From: Schistocephalus solidus
Lineage: Eukaryota > Platyhelminthes > Cestoda > Diphyllobothriidea > Diphyllobothriidae
DNA length: 64,000 nt
Direction of reading: 5' to 3'
Assembly: GCA_017591395.1 (NCBI GenBank)
Contig: WEDG01002901.1
Location: forward strand, 218,865-282,864
Positions 20,890 to 32,340 of the stretch are shown in pieces (position 1 is the first letter of the stretch; every line of letters begins with the position of its first letter). The notes beneath the pieces were generated by a model, which worked only from the letters and a program-made list of their open reading frames with translations, had not been told where the DNA came from and did not search any database. Made by a program: the position numbers and the translations under genes.

Positions 20890-22620
20890 CGTTTATACTT
20901 ACTTGTACTTGTTAGGGCTCTGATCATGCCTGATCCAGCCAGCCTGGATGATATCACGTATTTTACCTCTCCACACGTGACGATCCGCGGCAGCAGACCT
21001 GGATGGCTCAACCCATTCTTTTCTTTAGCAACAGACGTCGAAACCCGAAGGTCCAAGCACCGCTTCCATGTCTTGCCGAACTGTCGAGCCATATTTTTAG
21101 GTGACTACTTCGACGCCTCCAAGTGGGCAACGGCACCGGATCGACAGCATTAGAACTGAGCTCTTGAGGCTGACGACAGAGGACGTGCCCAAACCACCTC
21201 ATTCGTCTTTCTTGGATGGCCTGAGATATTCTCGCGATATTGTCACAGCAGTGCGGACTGCCTCGTTTCAGACGTAGTCGGTGTACTTCACTCGAAGGAT
21301 GGTCCTAAGGCAGCGATGGTCAAATATCTAAAGGATTCGCTCATCTTCCACGTGCAAAACCCAACTTTCACAACCGTAGAGGAGGACCGATCGTACGGAT
21401 GCACTATACACACGAATCTTCGGGTCGACGGAGACTTCGCATCGGGCCCATTGGCACTTTCTAAGGGTCGAGAAACCCCGGCGAGCAGTGTCGATTCGGG
21501 AGACGGGCTTACTCTGTCCATTAGACAGCATCCTCACCCCGAGGTATTTAAAACTGTCTACTTCTTCAATTTGACAGCCATTAATTCCGAGGGTCAGGAA
21601 TGCAGCTCGAAAACAATTTAGTCTTCCCAGTGTTTATGTATAGGCCGACCGAAGTAGCGATCGCATTCACCTGCGACACCACAGACTTTAGATCATCAAA
21701 GCTTGAGGCTAGCTAGGCGATATAGGCAGCGTAGTCTAGGTCAGTCAGTCGGCGTCCGAGTGCAACTTCCAAATCAACAGAACCATGTAGGGCCCTCCCG
21801 AGAATCCAGTCAATGGTCCAGTTAAATAAAATAGGTGACAGGATGCAACCTTGTCGAACAGCAGATCGGATATCGAAGGGTTGGGAGAGATTTTTATGCA
21901 TGAGGACTAACGCTGCGATGCTAGACCTTGAGCATGGCAGCGATTTGGACCGACACTATTTAGTTTCATTATTTTCTACAAGGACTCACGATAGACGGAA
22001 TCGAACGCAACGGCAAAGTCAATAAAGCAGACGGCTGTCGGTTGCTGGTAACCATGACGGAATTCCAGAATGCGCCTCAGCGTGAATGTGGTCCACACAT
22101 CCACACGAAGCTCGGAATCCGGCTTGATCGGGTCTCATCCTAGAGTCACGTACAATCTGAACCCGTCTGAGAAGGATAATAGTGAAGACCTTCGAAGCAA
22201 CGTCGATGAAACTTATGCTGCGGTAGTTCTCACACTTTGTCTTATCTCCATTCTTGAAGACGAGCAAGAGGATGCCTGAACCGCAGTCATTAGGAACTAC
22301 TTCGTCTCTCCAAACTTGCTCAATCACCTCTTGGAGCCAGGGTGCCAGTGTCGACACAGGCCACATAGATTTCTGTGGGAATACCGTCCTCCCCGGGTGA
22401 CTTGTTATTATGCAGCTTCTGTATTTCATCGGCAACTTCTCCCTCGGAAGAGGGGTCACACCGCACTGCATAGGATGAAGAGGGATGAAGCTCAGCTGCA
22501 AAGGAGAGCGAGGGTATAATTAGTCGCTTATCAAAGTTGAGATGCTTGAAATGCTCACGTCAGCGATCGACCTTAGCCGAGTTGTCAGCAATAAAGTCAC
22601 CATTCACATCGAGAACAATC
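20890..22620 (-). pseudogene. Reverse transcriptase and C-terminal domain of RTE-B
   Basis: Visible in order on the minus strand: NNKSPGEDGIPTEIY (22400); WRDEVVPNDCGSGILLLVFK and CENYRSISFIDVASKVF (22330-22190); DQAGFRASCGC (22130); CFIDFAVAFDSV-like (22020); IRSAVRQGCILSPILFNWTIDWIL (21880-21800); LTDLDYAAYIA (21740), where the catalytic DD of YADD has become AY; KYLGVRMLSNGQSK (21540); VYSASVRSVLLYGCESW (21400); MRWFGHVLCR (21200); and a Trp-Arg-rich terminus (21050). The lost Asp pair and many stops make it non-functional. Confidence 0.85.
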
Positions 22621-22673
22621 ACAAACAAGTAGAGGCGAATGCTCGCATTTCAGGTGTGTGTATAAGTAAAGAT

Positions 22674-22762
22674 GAAGAAGGTTTTTCGCTCGCCGGAATC
22701 ATGGCTTTATTCCTCTGAGCTTTCTGACTCTTACTGGAGTCCATCGTCAGAAATAAAAGCGG
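22674..22762 (-). other. Penelope terminal hairpin, copy 2
   Basis: Minus strand: TTTCTGACGATGGACTCC, loop CAGTAA, GAGTCAGAAAGCTCAGA, then AATAAAG. The inner stem GACTC/GAGTC is perfect and the outer TCTGA/TCAGA is kept. Followed by ATTCCGGCGAGCG and CCTTCTTCA. Confidence 0.65.
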
Positions 22763-23631
22763 CAACAAAAACCAGCAGCACCAATAACACCAGTCTGCAG
22801 GTGATTTCATAGAGCTCGGTATGCCGGCGCCAGATCGATAAATCGATTGACCGAGTTCTCATTGGAAGTCAAGACTTCAATCAGTTCTCGGTTTATCTTG
22901 CTTCTAGTGTGGGCGATTATTTTCGTGGCTGTGAAGTTAAACTCGTGATCCATATCGTAGGGGTGGGCAGCCACTTGTGATAAACCGGCATTGTCTCACA
23001 GCCAGCTTATGCTCGTGTATGCGCGATCCAAGCATATGTCCAGTCTGTCCTGTAAGGTTACGGGAACAGTTTTGGCACGGGATGCGATACACTTCTGCTT
23101 ACTAGGATGTAATCTGCGTTTGCTTTTCATGACCCTGCTGCGTATGGTAGCTTTGGGCCGGTGTGCAATTTTGACACCTAGTCCCACGGCATTGCGCTCG
23201 GTCGCTTCTGACACGTTCTGGATGTATGAAAGCACGTGTCATACCGTAGGGGCTTGTTCTGGTTGGATCTTCTTGGAGCGAACACGTAGGCATCGGCTTA
23301 TAAACGCCTTCGGATTGCCGTTGCGCGTAAACTGGTCGCAGAGGTAACGGGCCTCGCGTGCTTTTTCTGTCGGGTTGTTGCAATGCGTTTGAACAGTGTT
23401 CTCACAGGGCTTCGTTTGTGAGCCATCGTATGGTTGCTGTTAAAATTGAGAAGCTGCGTGGTGTTCGTCGCCTTCCCATAGACAGTTGTTTCTATTTCGC
23501 CGTTTGGACTTCGCCTGACAAGCACATCATGGAAGGGCAGCTGCTACTCCTTTTGTTCCCTCGATCTGGCGCCGGACTGGCTTTGCTGATGTCTACTTGG
23601 TCCCTACCCCTATGACTGTTGGTGGTATTTT

Positions 23632-23722
23632 TTGCCACTTTTATCTCTGACGATGGACCCCAGTAATAGTTCGAAAGCTCCGACAAATAAAGCAATGATT
23701 TACGGCGAGCGAACAACCTTCT
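23632..23722 (+). other. Penelope terminal hairpin, copy 3 (inverted end)
   Basis: Plus strand: CTTTTATCTCTGACGATGG, then CAGTAATAGTTCGAAAGCTC and CAAATAAAG. The stem-I-like CTTTTAT/ATAAAG pairing is kept, and the inner stem is GGAC/GTTC. Followed by ACGGCGAGCGAACAACCTTC. Confidence 0.65.
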
Positions 23723-23734
23723 TCAGCCACTACA

Positions 23735-24910
23735 TGCCGAGGACTTACCACTAGCTTGGCGGATAATTTGGTAGAGTTTGCGAGCGTCACCAACGTTTGC
23801 TGCCTGCTCCATGGAGGTCGCTATTTCAGACCAATAATTCTGCTGGTCATCCCTAGCCGACTTTGTTATCATGTTTGGGAGTTTACTGAAGGGAGCATCG
23901 TTGCGGGACCTGGTTCGAGCCCTGGGCAGATAAATGCAGGGTTCGTCCACTGATCCAGTCACTGCGACGCCGCTGGGTTAATGCGAGAATGTTCTCAGCT
24001 GCTGCTGCATAGACGGATGTCTTCGGTGATAACTATTGGTCATTGCATTCTCTGTCTGCTCGGGTCGTAAAATGGGATCGGATTTCTGTGTTCAGGGCTT
24101 CGACGGTGCTGGGTTACCCGATTTTTGCGATATGAAGGCTTTTCGCACGTGACGTTTTGGTCGCAGATGAGAGGTGAATTTTCAGGCGTGTGTGAATGAG
24201 ATCGTGATCAGACCCGTGGGCGTTATCAGTTTTGGCACAACGCATTGATCTGCTATCGTGCATCCAGCTTTTGAACCTTGAAGTAACTAGTATGTAGATG
24301 AGTTGACTTGCGGTATGTCATCGTTTGAATAACAAGTTAGCAGATGTTTGTGGTGATGCTGGAAAGCACGTGTTCGTGACAGTCTGTTCTGATCAGCAAA
24401 AATCAGCTTTTTCTCACCATTGTCGCATCGAGAGCCAAGTCCAAATCGGTCAGGAAGGTGACTGACGAGTCCCAGGGTCGATTCCTACCATTCCAGTCCC
24501 CACAACAATCACATCACGACGAGTATTTCTACTGACTCCTGCAGCTGCGAGTAGGTCTCCTTATCGCACTGTTCGACAGAGATGTTGGTAAATTTACCCT
24601 TCAGTCGCACTTAAACCATTCGGTCATTGACTGATTCCCATGCAAGCAGTGCTCTGTTTGCTTGTTCCGAGGGGACAATAGCCACACTGTGCCTACCAGA
24701 CGAGTCGCGTGGGTTGCTGTGGTACAGGGTGAAGTGACAGTTGACTCCCGGTATCTTTATTTCTCTTGCACATTAGTCGGGGATTCGGACTTAAGACAAG
24801 CAGCAGACATCCACGTGGTACTGATGAAGACTGCGCGCCGTCAGACTTTGGATACCTGGGTCCAGAAAAGTTCGCACATTCCAGCATCCACTACCAAGAG
24901 TCCGTTCCTA
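23735..24910 (-). pseudogene. APE-type endonuclease and linker of RTE-B (broken)
   Basis: Minus-strand segments: CWNVRTFLDPG near 24900, HQYHVDVCCLS near 24845 (Glu of the SE motif replaced by a stop), GRHSVAIVPSEQ near 24700, LAWESVNDRM near 24630, FGLGSRCDNGE near 24430, a degraded IDYILVTSRF near 24290, HGSDHDLIHTRLKIHLSS near 24200, and QRRRSDWISGRTL then ARDDQQNYWSEIATSMEQA up to 23780. This is the nuclease that opens the target site. Several stop codons and shifts are present. It joins the reverse-transcriptase half across the nested Penelope insertion. Confidence 0.8.
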
Positions 24911-24920
24911 GTTGAGTAGT

Positions 24921-25399
24921 CCAGCTCGTATACTAATCACCCGCACCACTGGACCAGGGTTGCAGAGCTCGTCGGTTCCTATTGACGCCGCAGCATGGAT
25001 CATAGTACTGTAATCGAACCTTTTTTATGCGGTTTATTGGGGATTTTGAATACAGGCGGGTCCCAAACAGCCGCTCGGATTGTTTTTTCTAGGTTATCTC
25101 TAGCGCTTTGGCTCAATAGCCTAACCACAAGACAGCGGTGGGAAGCATACTTATTTAATGACGGTTCACCGTCGCCATGTCACTGCTGTCCTCAGGCTTT
25201 GCGAAGCTTTATAAGGCTATCGGCTTGCCAGATCTCAGCCCTCCGCGCCCTGGTAGCATCGTCGTTGCTGGTCCGTGACCGCTTATTCGCCAGACCCGAG
25301 AGCTTTCCCATTTCGCAGCTTACATTCGTCGAAAGCCGTTCCACTATCCATAACCTGTGAAATCGCCGAGCAGCCAGCAGCTATTTTAACGAGTAGCCC
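24921..25399. other. Unassigned spacer
   Basis: A 122-codon plus-strand open frame (24995-25360) shows no known motif and lies in a gap between two RTE-B pieces. I do not call it a gene. Confidence 0.3.
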
Positions 25400-25645
25400 A
25401 TCACTTGGAAGCGTCGAAGAGAAAGTCAACTGAAAACCTGGTTTGAAACGGTTCATCAAGACATACAAGTGGTTCTTCCACATTGGGTATTCGGTCTCCG
25501 TCGCTGGAGAAGAGAATGGGTTGGGCTGTCCGAAACCTGCTGCCGTGGATCGTCGCGCCTGGAGAGGTACAGTCTATGGCATCATCGGGACTGGCTAGAT
25601 CAGGCACGATCACAGCCGTACCAAGTAGAATTAGGGAAAACCCCC
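25400..25645 (+). pseudogene. RTE-B 3'-end fragment, plus strand
   Basis: Translation gives QLKTWFETVHQD (with a shift), VFGLRRWRREWVGLS, and RLERYSLWH, matching the Trp/Arg-rich terminus of the element at 20.9-24.9 kb. Only the last about 245 bp are present. Confidence 0.75.
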
Positions 25646-26838
25646 ATGTTTGGCGCCTGCCTAAAGAAGATGAGCCGCGAGTTCCTCGAAGTAGTAGACT
25701 CGGGCGAGGTATTTGTTGATAGGCATATCAATTTAGATGTCACATGCAGAGTTCTGACTTTCAATTGGAGGCGATCGCAACTAATACCGACTGGATAACC
25801 GAATACGGTGGAAGAAAACCGCAGACTCCTTTTGAGCACGATGTAACGTTTTCATACATTGCCCATTTGTTTGGGGATACCAGATGGGATTTTGTGCTCG
25901 GATACAGTACGCTTACTGAGCGACTTTATAGTGTATTAGTTCCGGTGGTTCATAATGCTGTGGCCTCAAGAGCAGACTAAAATATAATTGCTGATACAGG
26001 TACAGACACGTACAAAGAGCCTCTTCCAAATAGGTGACACAATGAAGACGGTTCACTTGGAGTACTGACCTTGTGAACAACTGTCTGGTATACGCTGGGA
26101 TTACTCTCCACACTAATAAAATTATCGATGGTTGATTAGTGCTATTTTCAAGGGTTGTTGTCCTAAAGGGCCGAAATTCTGCCCTTTGCAGTTGGTGTTA
26201 TTAAATACGGTATGGTCGGGACTATTATCTACCTTCAATTTTTCTCGCGTCGTCTTTATAAACAATGGGAGCTGACATGGACTGCACCTACGCCTGTTTT
26301 CGCCCGAACGGAGTGAGGCTCTCCACTTGCAGGCTGTTGCGTTTCTTTTAGTTTCGTTGAGAGTAAAGAGTCACAATTTAATGTCAGCTTGCTCCCGAAA
26401 AGTCAACCTTCATACGGACAGAATTACGCGTTCATCAGAGTTCTGGGCAGTGGTTGCTGCGTTGTCCACCGTCGTCCGCACACAACCGAAATCCGTGCGA
26501 GTGGTGTTTACATAGGAACCCCGACATTCGTTAGTTTGCTACTCTTCAGGACGTTGGCAGAAAGTCCGCCGTCCTTCGAGTCGCCCTTGGTAGTGTATGG
26601 ATTGTAGGATTAAGTTAAGCGAGAAACGTCGAGCACTAGACAAGTGTAGCAAACGTCGCCAACCGTTATATGGATACTACTCCTCCTTTTGAATGCACGC
26701 TCCTGTTAAGTAGACAATATCAAAACTCTCAACGCTCATTGAAGCAAACGAACAGAGCCAGTGAATAAATGCAAAGGCTCGAGTCCCAGATGTTTGCCTG
26801 AGCAAAGGAGAAATCAGTTCAAACACCGGAAAAATTAG
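25646..26838. other. Anonymous 1.2-kb stretch
   Basis: Short open frames on both strands without motifs. No repeat relation to other parts of the window noticed. Confidence 0.4.
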
Positions 26839-26839
26839 G

Positions 26840-26890
26840 TTAATATTCTGAGCTTCCGAACTCGTGCAGCAGTTAATCGTCAGAGCTAGC
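26840..26890 (-). other. Penelope terminal hairpin, copy 4
   Basis: Minus strand: CTAGCTCTGACGATTAACTG, loop CTGCACG, AGTTCGGAAGCTCAGAATATT. The core CTGACGA is kept and GAAA is changed to GGAA. The inner stem is AACT/AGTT, a different sequence from copies 1-3. Confidence 0.55.
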
Positions 26891-27184
26891 AGCAGCAACG
26901 AAAAGGCGACAATTAGAAACCAATTAATGATCACTGGTGCATCCGGAGATGCCTGCGCTGGGCACTGTACGTCTTCGCTAGATCGATACATCGATTTATT
27001 GGGTCCCCATCCGTGGATCAGGTTTCAATCAAATCTTGGCTCGTCTTGTTTCCGGCGTGGGCGATTATCTTGACAGCTGCGTAATTGAATTAATGGCCCG
27101 TTTCGTAGGTGTGAGAAGTAACTTGCGATAATTCGTGGCCCCCTCGTTTAATCAATTTATTGTCAATGTATGTGCAATCCGAGC

Positions 27185-28296
27185 TGTTTAGCGGCCGAAA
27201 ACTTCGAGGAAGGAACAGACCGATTAGTGTGACATGCCTGTAGAGATTCCAGTGGGAACTGGCTGAACAGAATCATTAGAAAGGCTGGCCCGTCTGCACT
27301 AACAATCAGAATATGAAACGAGGCATTTGTACGATAAAGATATACTAACGATAAAGAATCTTGATAGCGGTTACAAGAGTTAAGTGTGCAATGCTACAAC
27401 GTTCTACAATCTGTCCCGATAGAGGGGGCAACACCGACATATTAGCTAAACAACCGGTGGTGAGTGCAGCGATGTCGGCAACTGCAGGGAGGGGTTATGG
27501 GAGTGCTGACGAGACAGGATGAGAGTGAGAGCATTACTGCGAGCGTTGTGGGAAGGGGTCAGCGGATAAGAGGGATAGGGACGCCGGCCACCTTCGCCAA
27601 CACGCGATGACACCTAATCCATCCCAGATCCCGAAAAAAGTGCTTTCAATCTATTTTAACAATCCTGTCAGTTATATTGCTTGTTGCACAGCTCCCCGCT
27701 TAGGTGCAACACTTTCCTCAGTGCTGTATGGGTTTGGCATCCAGAACTAGTGAGGTCTCCATCCCACCGCTGCCACCAATGTAGCGGCCGAGGACTTCGT
27801 GTTTGGCACACACACAGGCGATTAAAGCACCTGTAGTCGTTTTTAGTTGGTGCGAGTAGTGAAAAGAGTCGCTAAGCCCCATGCCGATCGCACGTATGCA
27901 GTGGTCAGTAGAAGCAACAGCAAAATGTAGGAAACCGGTTCTACTCGCAAGAAAGATATAAACGCATGAAAGGGTACAAAGAAAATAAGCAAAGGAGCGT
28001 TATAAACATGCTTCATATGGAGTGCGGGGGATTCTCTTGTCCATTGGATAACCGGCGGGGAGTGCAGCGCTGTGGAAAACTGCAGGGTTGGGGACGATGG
28101 GATGCTTACATTGAGCGGGTGACAACGATACGATATGTAGAAATGATAACTGCGGGGCCGGGGTCAGCGTTTGAGAATGATAGGGCGCACCGGCCTCTTC
28201 ACCGACAATCGATTACTCTGCCCCCATCCTGGGCTCGCGCCAAAAGTGAGTATTCGTTCCACTTCAACAACCTGTTCAGTCATGTGGTGCGTTACA
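27185..28296 (+). mobile_element. LTR - about 104-bp spacer - LTR unit (TRIM-like or internal deletion)
   Basis: LTR-like copy 2 (27185 to about 27675, diverged) and copy 3 (27780-28296, starting TGTAGCGGCCGAGGACTTCG and ending GCGTTACA) lie in the same orientation with about 104 bp between them. Both align with the solo copy at 18545-19063 through ATAACCGG(C/T)G, the GGGGTCAGCG block and the GGCACCGGC-TCTTCACCGACA block. Two LTRs around a tiny non-coding interior are what a terminal-repeat retrotransposon in miniature, or a deleted LTR element, would look like. No clear target duplication found. Confidence 0.6.
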
Positions 28297-28555
28297 CTGT
28301 CGTTACAAGGTCAGACATGCTATGCGATATACTACCCCAGATTGCTCTTTGTTGTTTATTTGTTCCTTGATTTTTGTGCCCATGCTGCTCATGGTAGCTT
28401 TGGGTCGTTGTAAAACTCCAAAATCTATTCCGGCAACAATGCGCTCGGTGGCTTCTGAGACGCTAGTGTATGACAGCGTGCCGTATCCTTGGTGGTGGTT
28501 CTGTTTGGGTCCTCTGAGGCCGAACGCGCGCACATACGTGAACATAAATTGACTG

Positions 28556-28870
28556 TGTGATGGGGCGATGAATTATCGCTGCCTACACCTGCGAAATGGG
28601 TCCTGAGTTCAAGTACGCAGCCGTCAAAATAATCGCCCACGCCGAAAAAAGACGAATCGAGAATTGCTTGAAGCCTTGTCCACGGATGGTGTATCGATCT
28701 GGCGCCGATGTACAGAGCCTGACTCAGTCTCCTCGACTTTCGTCAGTGATCATTAATTAATACGTAACACCTATAAGTGTCGTTTGTTTTTGCTGCTGCC
28801 GCTGCTTCTAGCTCTGACGATGAAGTCCTACACGAGTTCGAAAGCTCAGATTTATTAACAAATTGTTCTG
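28556..28870 (+). mobile_element. Inverted Penelope 3' segment
   Basis: Plus strand: YTCEMGPEFKYAAVKIIAHAEK and a degraded EALSTDG, then a terminal hairpin at 28801-28862 (CTGACGATGAAGTC, GAGTTCGAAAGCTCAG). It lies head-to-head with the minus-strand copy ending at 28550, so the two together form a large inverted arrangement, as expected for a Penelope element with an inverted pseudo-LTR. Confidence 0.7.
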
Positions 28871-29239
28871 TCGCTCGACCAGACTTCTCTTTCACGCAAC
28901 AGCAACAGTCGCCTATGTAGAGTTAACTTTGAAGAAACGACCATTGCCGCTAATATTCCTACCTTTTGAACAGGTCTGAGGGCTCAAGTTGCTGTAATTG
29001 CGTTAGGCCCCACTGTTCGGGTTTTGTTTTGCCTACCAATTACACATTTTCCAACAACTGAACCGAGTGATGTCATGATTTGCCACCGATTTCACTCATT
29101 AATTGAGCCTCTATTATGCTGTGAGCTCATCAATGACTGTCTTTTTCGTATCCTTTTGTTACTTTCTGAACTATCAGCTCTTTATCCTCATTTTACGCGT
29201 CTCGGTTTGTTATCGTTCAGGTTTTTAGTGGCTTAACCC
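28871..29239. other. Spacer, nothing recognised
   Basis: AT-rich with a 70-codon open frame lacking motifs. Confidence 0.4.
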
Positions 29240-29900
29240 GGACGGATGACCACGTCGCAATCAGCCAGGAAAAGGGTTCCTTCAGCCACCTCCGACCTTC
29301 ATGGTCACGGGGAATGTATACCCTTGGCAATCACTCTGGCACAAATGGGCGAGTTCCTCAAGCCTGGTGCTTCTGGTTAGTTTCGACCTTTGCAGCCCTA
29401 TCTGATATCTTGATTACGCCAGATCCGTTAAGCCCCTTCTCACTCGACCACTCCCTCGTGTGTGCGCGCTTCGAACATATTAAAGCCCGCGCCAAGGTAC
29501 GTTCAGCTGATTTTCCCTAATTTCTGTAAAAATAATGGTTACGACTCTAGAATTCTGGAGTGCATCTACGTCATTGTCAAACTTCCTTAATCTCATTTAT
29601 TGTCTATTTTCTTCTGCTGCGAACCGTTGAGCCTTTCCTTGGCATTTACCACGCAATGCTTCACTGTCCTTCCAAGATGCGGCCACCAAAGAGGAAAAAG
29701 GCTGATTTTTACTGGACTTCTGAGGCATTTGAACTATCTCTTCAGTCATGCCTTACTAAAAAAATTATTCTTAGGATACTGTCCTATTGATTCACCTGCA
29801 CGTTGTGCGCGTGCTGATGTCGCGCCATCTTCCTACAGGGTTGATGGGGCAGAATTCAAAATGTGTATTCCTGCGAAACAGTTACTGTCTATCCTGAATT
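29240..29900 (+). pseudogene. Possible LINE endonuclease remnant
   Basis: A plus-strand frame at 29314-29520 ends in SDILITPDPLSPFSLDHSLV. This resembles the end of an APE-type endonuclease in jockey/CR1-like LINEs (SDxxxT...SDHxxV, with the catalytic Asp-His). The following decayed frames to about 29900 could be the linker before the reverse transcriptase. Only one motif supports it, so this is tentative. Confidence 0.35.
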
Positions 29901-29926
29901 AGGCTCAGTTTGAAGTAGCTCACTTG

Positions 29927-32340
29927 AAGATGATGGTACAAAAGTTCAGTTTGCACTCTCCGGATCCAGCATCCTCTGGGAAGCGGTCCATGCAGGCAGT
30001 GACTGCTATTATTACTGAATTTATTTATGATTCCGACCCGGATGTGACTTTAGATTCTTGTTTCAAACATTGGGAAGTCATTATCCGCGTTACATTTGAC
30101 ATCGCCGATGAAACGTTGAAGATGCGCCTGTTATTACGCAAATTGGATACCAAGCATCACAAGTGATACACTGATTATGCCGAAAAACCCTTGTGACTTC
30201 ACACTCGACGAAACCGTCGAGCAACTTGCAGAAATCTTCGGGGAGAAAACATAACTTTTAATTATTCGATACCAGTGCCTAATGCTTGCGATGAATAAGA
30301 CTGACGCTTTTCTACCGCTCACCAGTATTTTCAAACGCGTGTGCTAACGATGGCAGAACATCAATTCAACTATTTCATCTTGTGTGCGCTCTCCAATCAC
30401 CTCACAATGCTGAAATCAGAACTCGTCTACTCGGCAAACTTTAACAGGACCCCGACTCCACCATACGGACACTGACTACCGATTGTAAACGGTTCAACAA
30501 TTTCAAAAATTATTATGCCATTGTGTAGCAACCAAGCCACGCACTCGCCACCACAAATGTTCCTGCTGCTACCCAACGCAAAGTCGATGTAATTGCACAA
30601 GCCCCAAGACTTGACGTCCAGAAAACCACCAACCACATGTCGGTAATGTGCTGATTTGCATTTTGTCCACTTCCACCCACTCAAGAAGCACGCTTGTCAG
30701 AACTGCTATAGTCGAGTGCGCAAGGAAGGTAACTGTGCAGCCGCCCGATCTTACGAATCAAAGGTACGCAAGAGGAAGATAGGCGTCCTTCAGACCATTC
30801 CAGTTCAAAGTCTTACTCCATTTCGTTTGCCTTCAAAATCGAATTCGAGACACGGAGGAAGTGCCTTACGATTACTATCGGTAACACCAGTACGCCTCCA
30901 ACTAGATACAGCCTCAGATGTTCCCCTCATCTCTGAACGTGCTTGCACGCCATTAGATGGTTTCCGATGATCATATCGAACCAAAAGACGCTGAATATTT
31001 ATTGCGGAAGGAGGGAGGGCATTAAATTCAAGGGAACGTGTTGCCTTACCAAATGCCCGAAACTTAATGTACTTGACCATGATTGCATTGAAAAACACAG
31101 GCTTCTGGAAGTGCAATAGTTTGAATTATCTTGACAGAGTCCTGTCTTATCATATCAGCTGGCTTCAAAGCTGATGTCCACATTAAAGGAGAAATTTGCT
31201 GCAGTTTTTCAATACGGTCTTAGTTGCCGCACCTTGATGAAAGCCAGTCCGTCTTGAGCCCAATGTAAAACCAGTATTCCGACTAAAACGACAATGTTCG
31301 ACCAGGAGCTCCAATGCCTTCAGTGAAAGGGTGAGCTCCAACCAAATGTGATGGGCAAACAATTCACCGACAAAGTCAGTATTTGTGCTGATAACCTCGT
31401 TGGTCTCAATGCGGCTCTTAACACTCACCGGTGTCTCCTAAGCTAACTGATGGAACTTTTTACACCAAGCTGGGCATATTTGGTGCACATCTTCAAATCG
31501 TGGTAGCTGAAGAGTCCCAGGGCTTCTAACGATTAACACTCATTGTAGTTTGTTCCAGTTCGCCCGCTCGCCACATCATTTTGACTGCTCCCTCCATTTT
31601 CCAGAAAAACATGGACACCATGCTGACAGGCACCGAAAGAGCCGCTGCCTATCTGAATTATAGCATCTTCAAAGGTTCGAATCCAGATGTATTGTTGCAA
31701 CGCCTGGAGACCGTACTCAACCGGATTAAAGATTGTCTTCGACCGGCGTTTAAATAAGTAATATTCTATATGCCTGTATGCGCTGTGCTTATGGCATTAA
31801 CAAAAGTGGTCAAACGTGATCAAGTCGGGCATGCAGACGGACCCAACGCTTTCGTGTTCGGGAATATACCCCCAGCAAGGCAACAGTTTTTACCAACCCA
31901 GACATCCTTACAGGCCGTGAACCGCGTTAATTCGTGGTGCCGTAACCTATGAACTCGGCTTTACCAGCAGTGGCCGTAACTACCAGAGCATAAAATGACT
32001 TTTTCAGAGATGCAGTTTACTGGATTACCCTATCATAAGTACGATTTTGTACCGACTGCGCTCGACTGTCCAGAAAGTACTGGGCCGGGAATCCCCACAT
32101 TGCTGACACGGTCATACCACTTTCTACTCATTGGTCTGTTTCTCCGCCCGCTTAAGTTCATTATGGGTCTGCCGAATTTCTATGGCTTATATGCTAGTTT
32201 GAATGTCGATTCCGACAATGTCTACCGTGTGCGCCACAGCATGGTTGGCGCAGGAACGGTGACTTCGGCGTTAAGTATGCATAGTTATGTTAGGTTTGCG
32301 CCAAATCTGTCGCACTGTCTTCTCCCTTCATCCTTATGAG
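29927..32340 (+). mobile_element. Gypsy-type LTR retrotransposon remnant (gag, protease, RT start)
   Basis: Gag-like: FIYDSDPDVTLDSCFKHWEV and KMRLLLRKLDTKHHK (29924-30166). A zinc-knuckle-like region has CADLHFVHFHPLKKHACQNC (30645-30745), with some Cys lost. Protease: LQLDTASDVPLISER (30895-30940), with the DTAS active site intact. Start of reverse transcriptase: LKEKFAAVFQYGLSC (31180), a degraded SVRICADFSTGLNAAL-like stretch (31380) and further decayed blocks to about 31750. LKFIMGLPNFYGLYAS (32150) resembles the Gypsy SFLGLxNFYGR motif. Stops and shifts are abundant, and no LTRs were found. Gypsy rather than BEL is suggested by the gag-CCHC-DTAS-RT order and wording. Confidence 0.75.

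Larger units (their letters stand above)
22625..23740 (-). mobile_element. Penelope-like element nested in RTE-B, hairpins at both ends
   Basis: Minus-strand coding remnants: a reverse-transcriptase terminus (GEIETTVYGKATNTTQLLNFNSNHTMAHKRS, 23500-23420), the linker SYIQNVSEATERN...VKIAHRPKATI (23235-23120), a badly decayed GIY-YIG core, and the tail HEFNFTATKIIAH and SVNRFIDLAPAYRAL (22960-22810). A terminal hairpin lies at 22674-22762 in the coding orientation and another at 23632-23722 in the opposite orientation. Penelope-like elements are known to carry pseudo-LTRs in direct or inverted arrangement. RTE-B linker sequence resumes on either side. About 55 bp between the hairpin end and the RTE-B text at 22625-22680 is unassigned. 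Confidence 0.8.
20886..24920 (-). mobile_element. RTE-like LINE family B, antisense, interrupted by a Penelope element
   Basis: The minus-strand order is endonuclease (24905 to about 24130), linker (to 23735), a nested Penelope insertion (about 23735-22625), then linker and reverse transcriptase (22620-21600), thumb and C-terminus (21550-20890). Without the insert, about 2.9 kb of element remains. The 3' end near 20890 contains the same terminal block seen in the fragments at 25.4-25.6, 34.4-34.8 and 51.3-51.5 kb. Decay is advanced, with many stops and shifts. Confidence 0.85.
26840..28550 (-). mobile_element. Penelope-like element split by an LTR unit
   Basis: The minus strand begins at about 28550 with GYGTLSYTSVSEATERIV, QRPKATMSSM and GVVYRIACLT (ending at about 28310). 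It is interrupted by the LTR-like unit (27185-28296) and resumes at 27180 with a diverged IHEHKL-like CTYIDNKLIKRGGHELSQV, SHTYETGH, NYAAVKIIAHAGNKTSQ and INRCIDLAK, down to the terminal hairpin at 26840-26890. About a dozen codons of the GIY-YIG core are missing at the insertion point. Confidence 0.75.

Noticed and set aside
26677..26991. 104-codon minus-strand frame with hydrophobic stretches
   Set aside because: It overlaps the Penelope tail and terminal hairpin, so it is a chance frame over element DNA.
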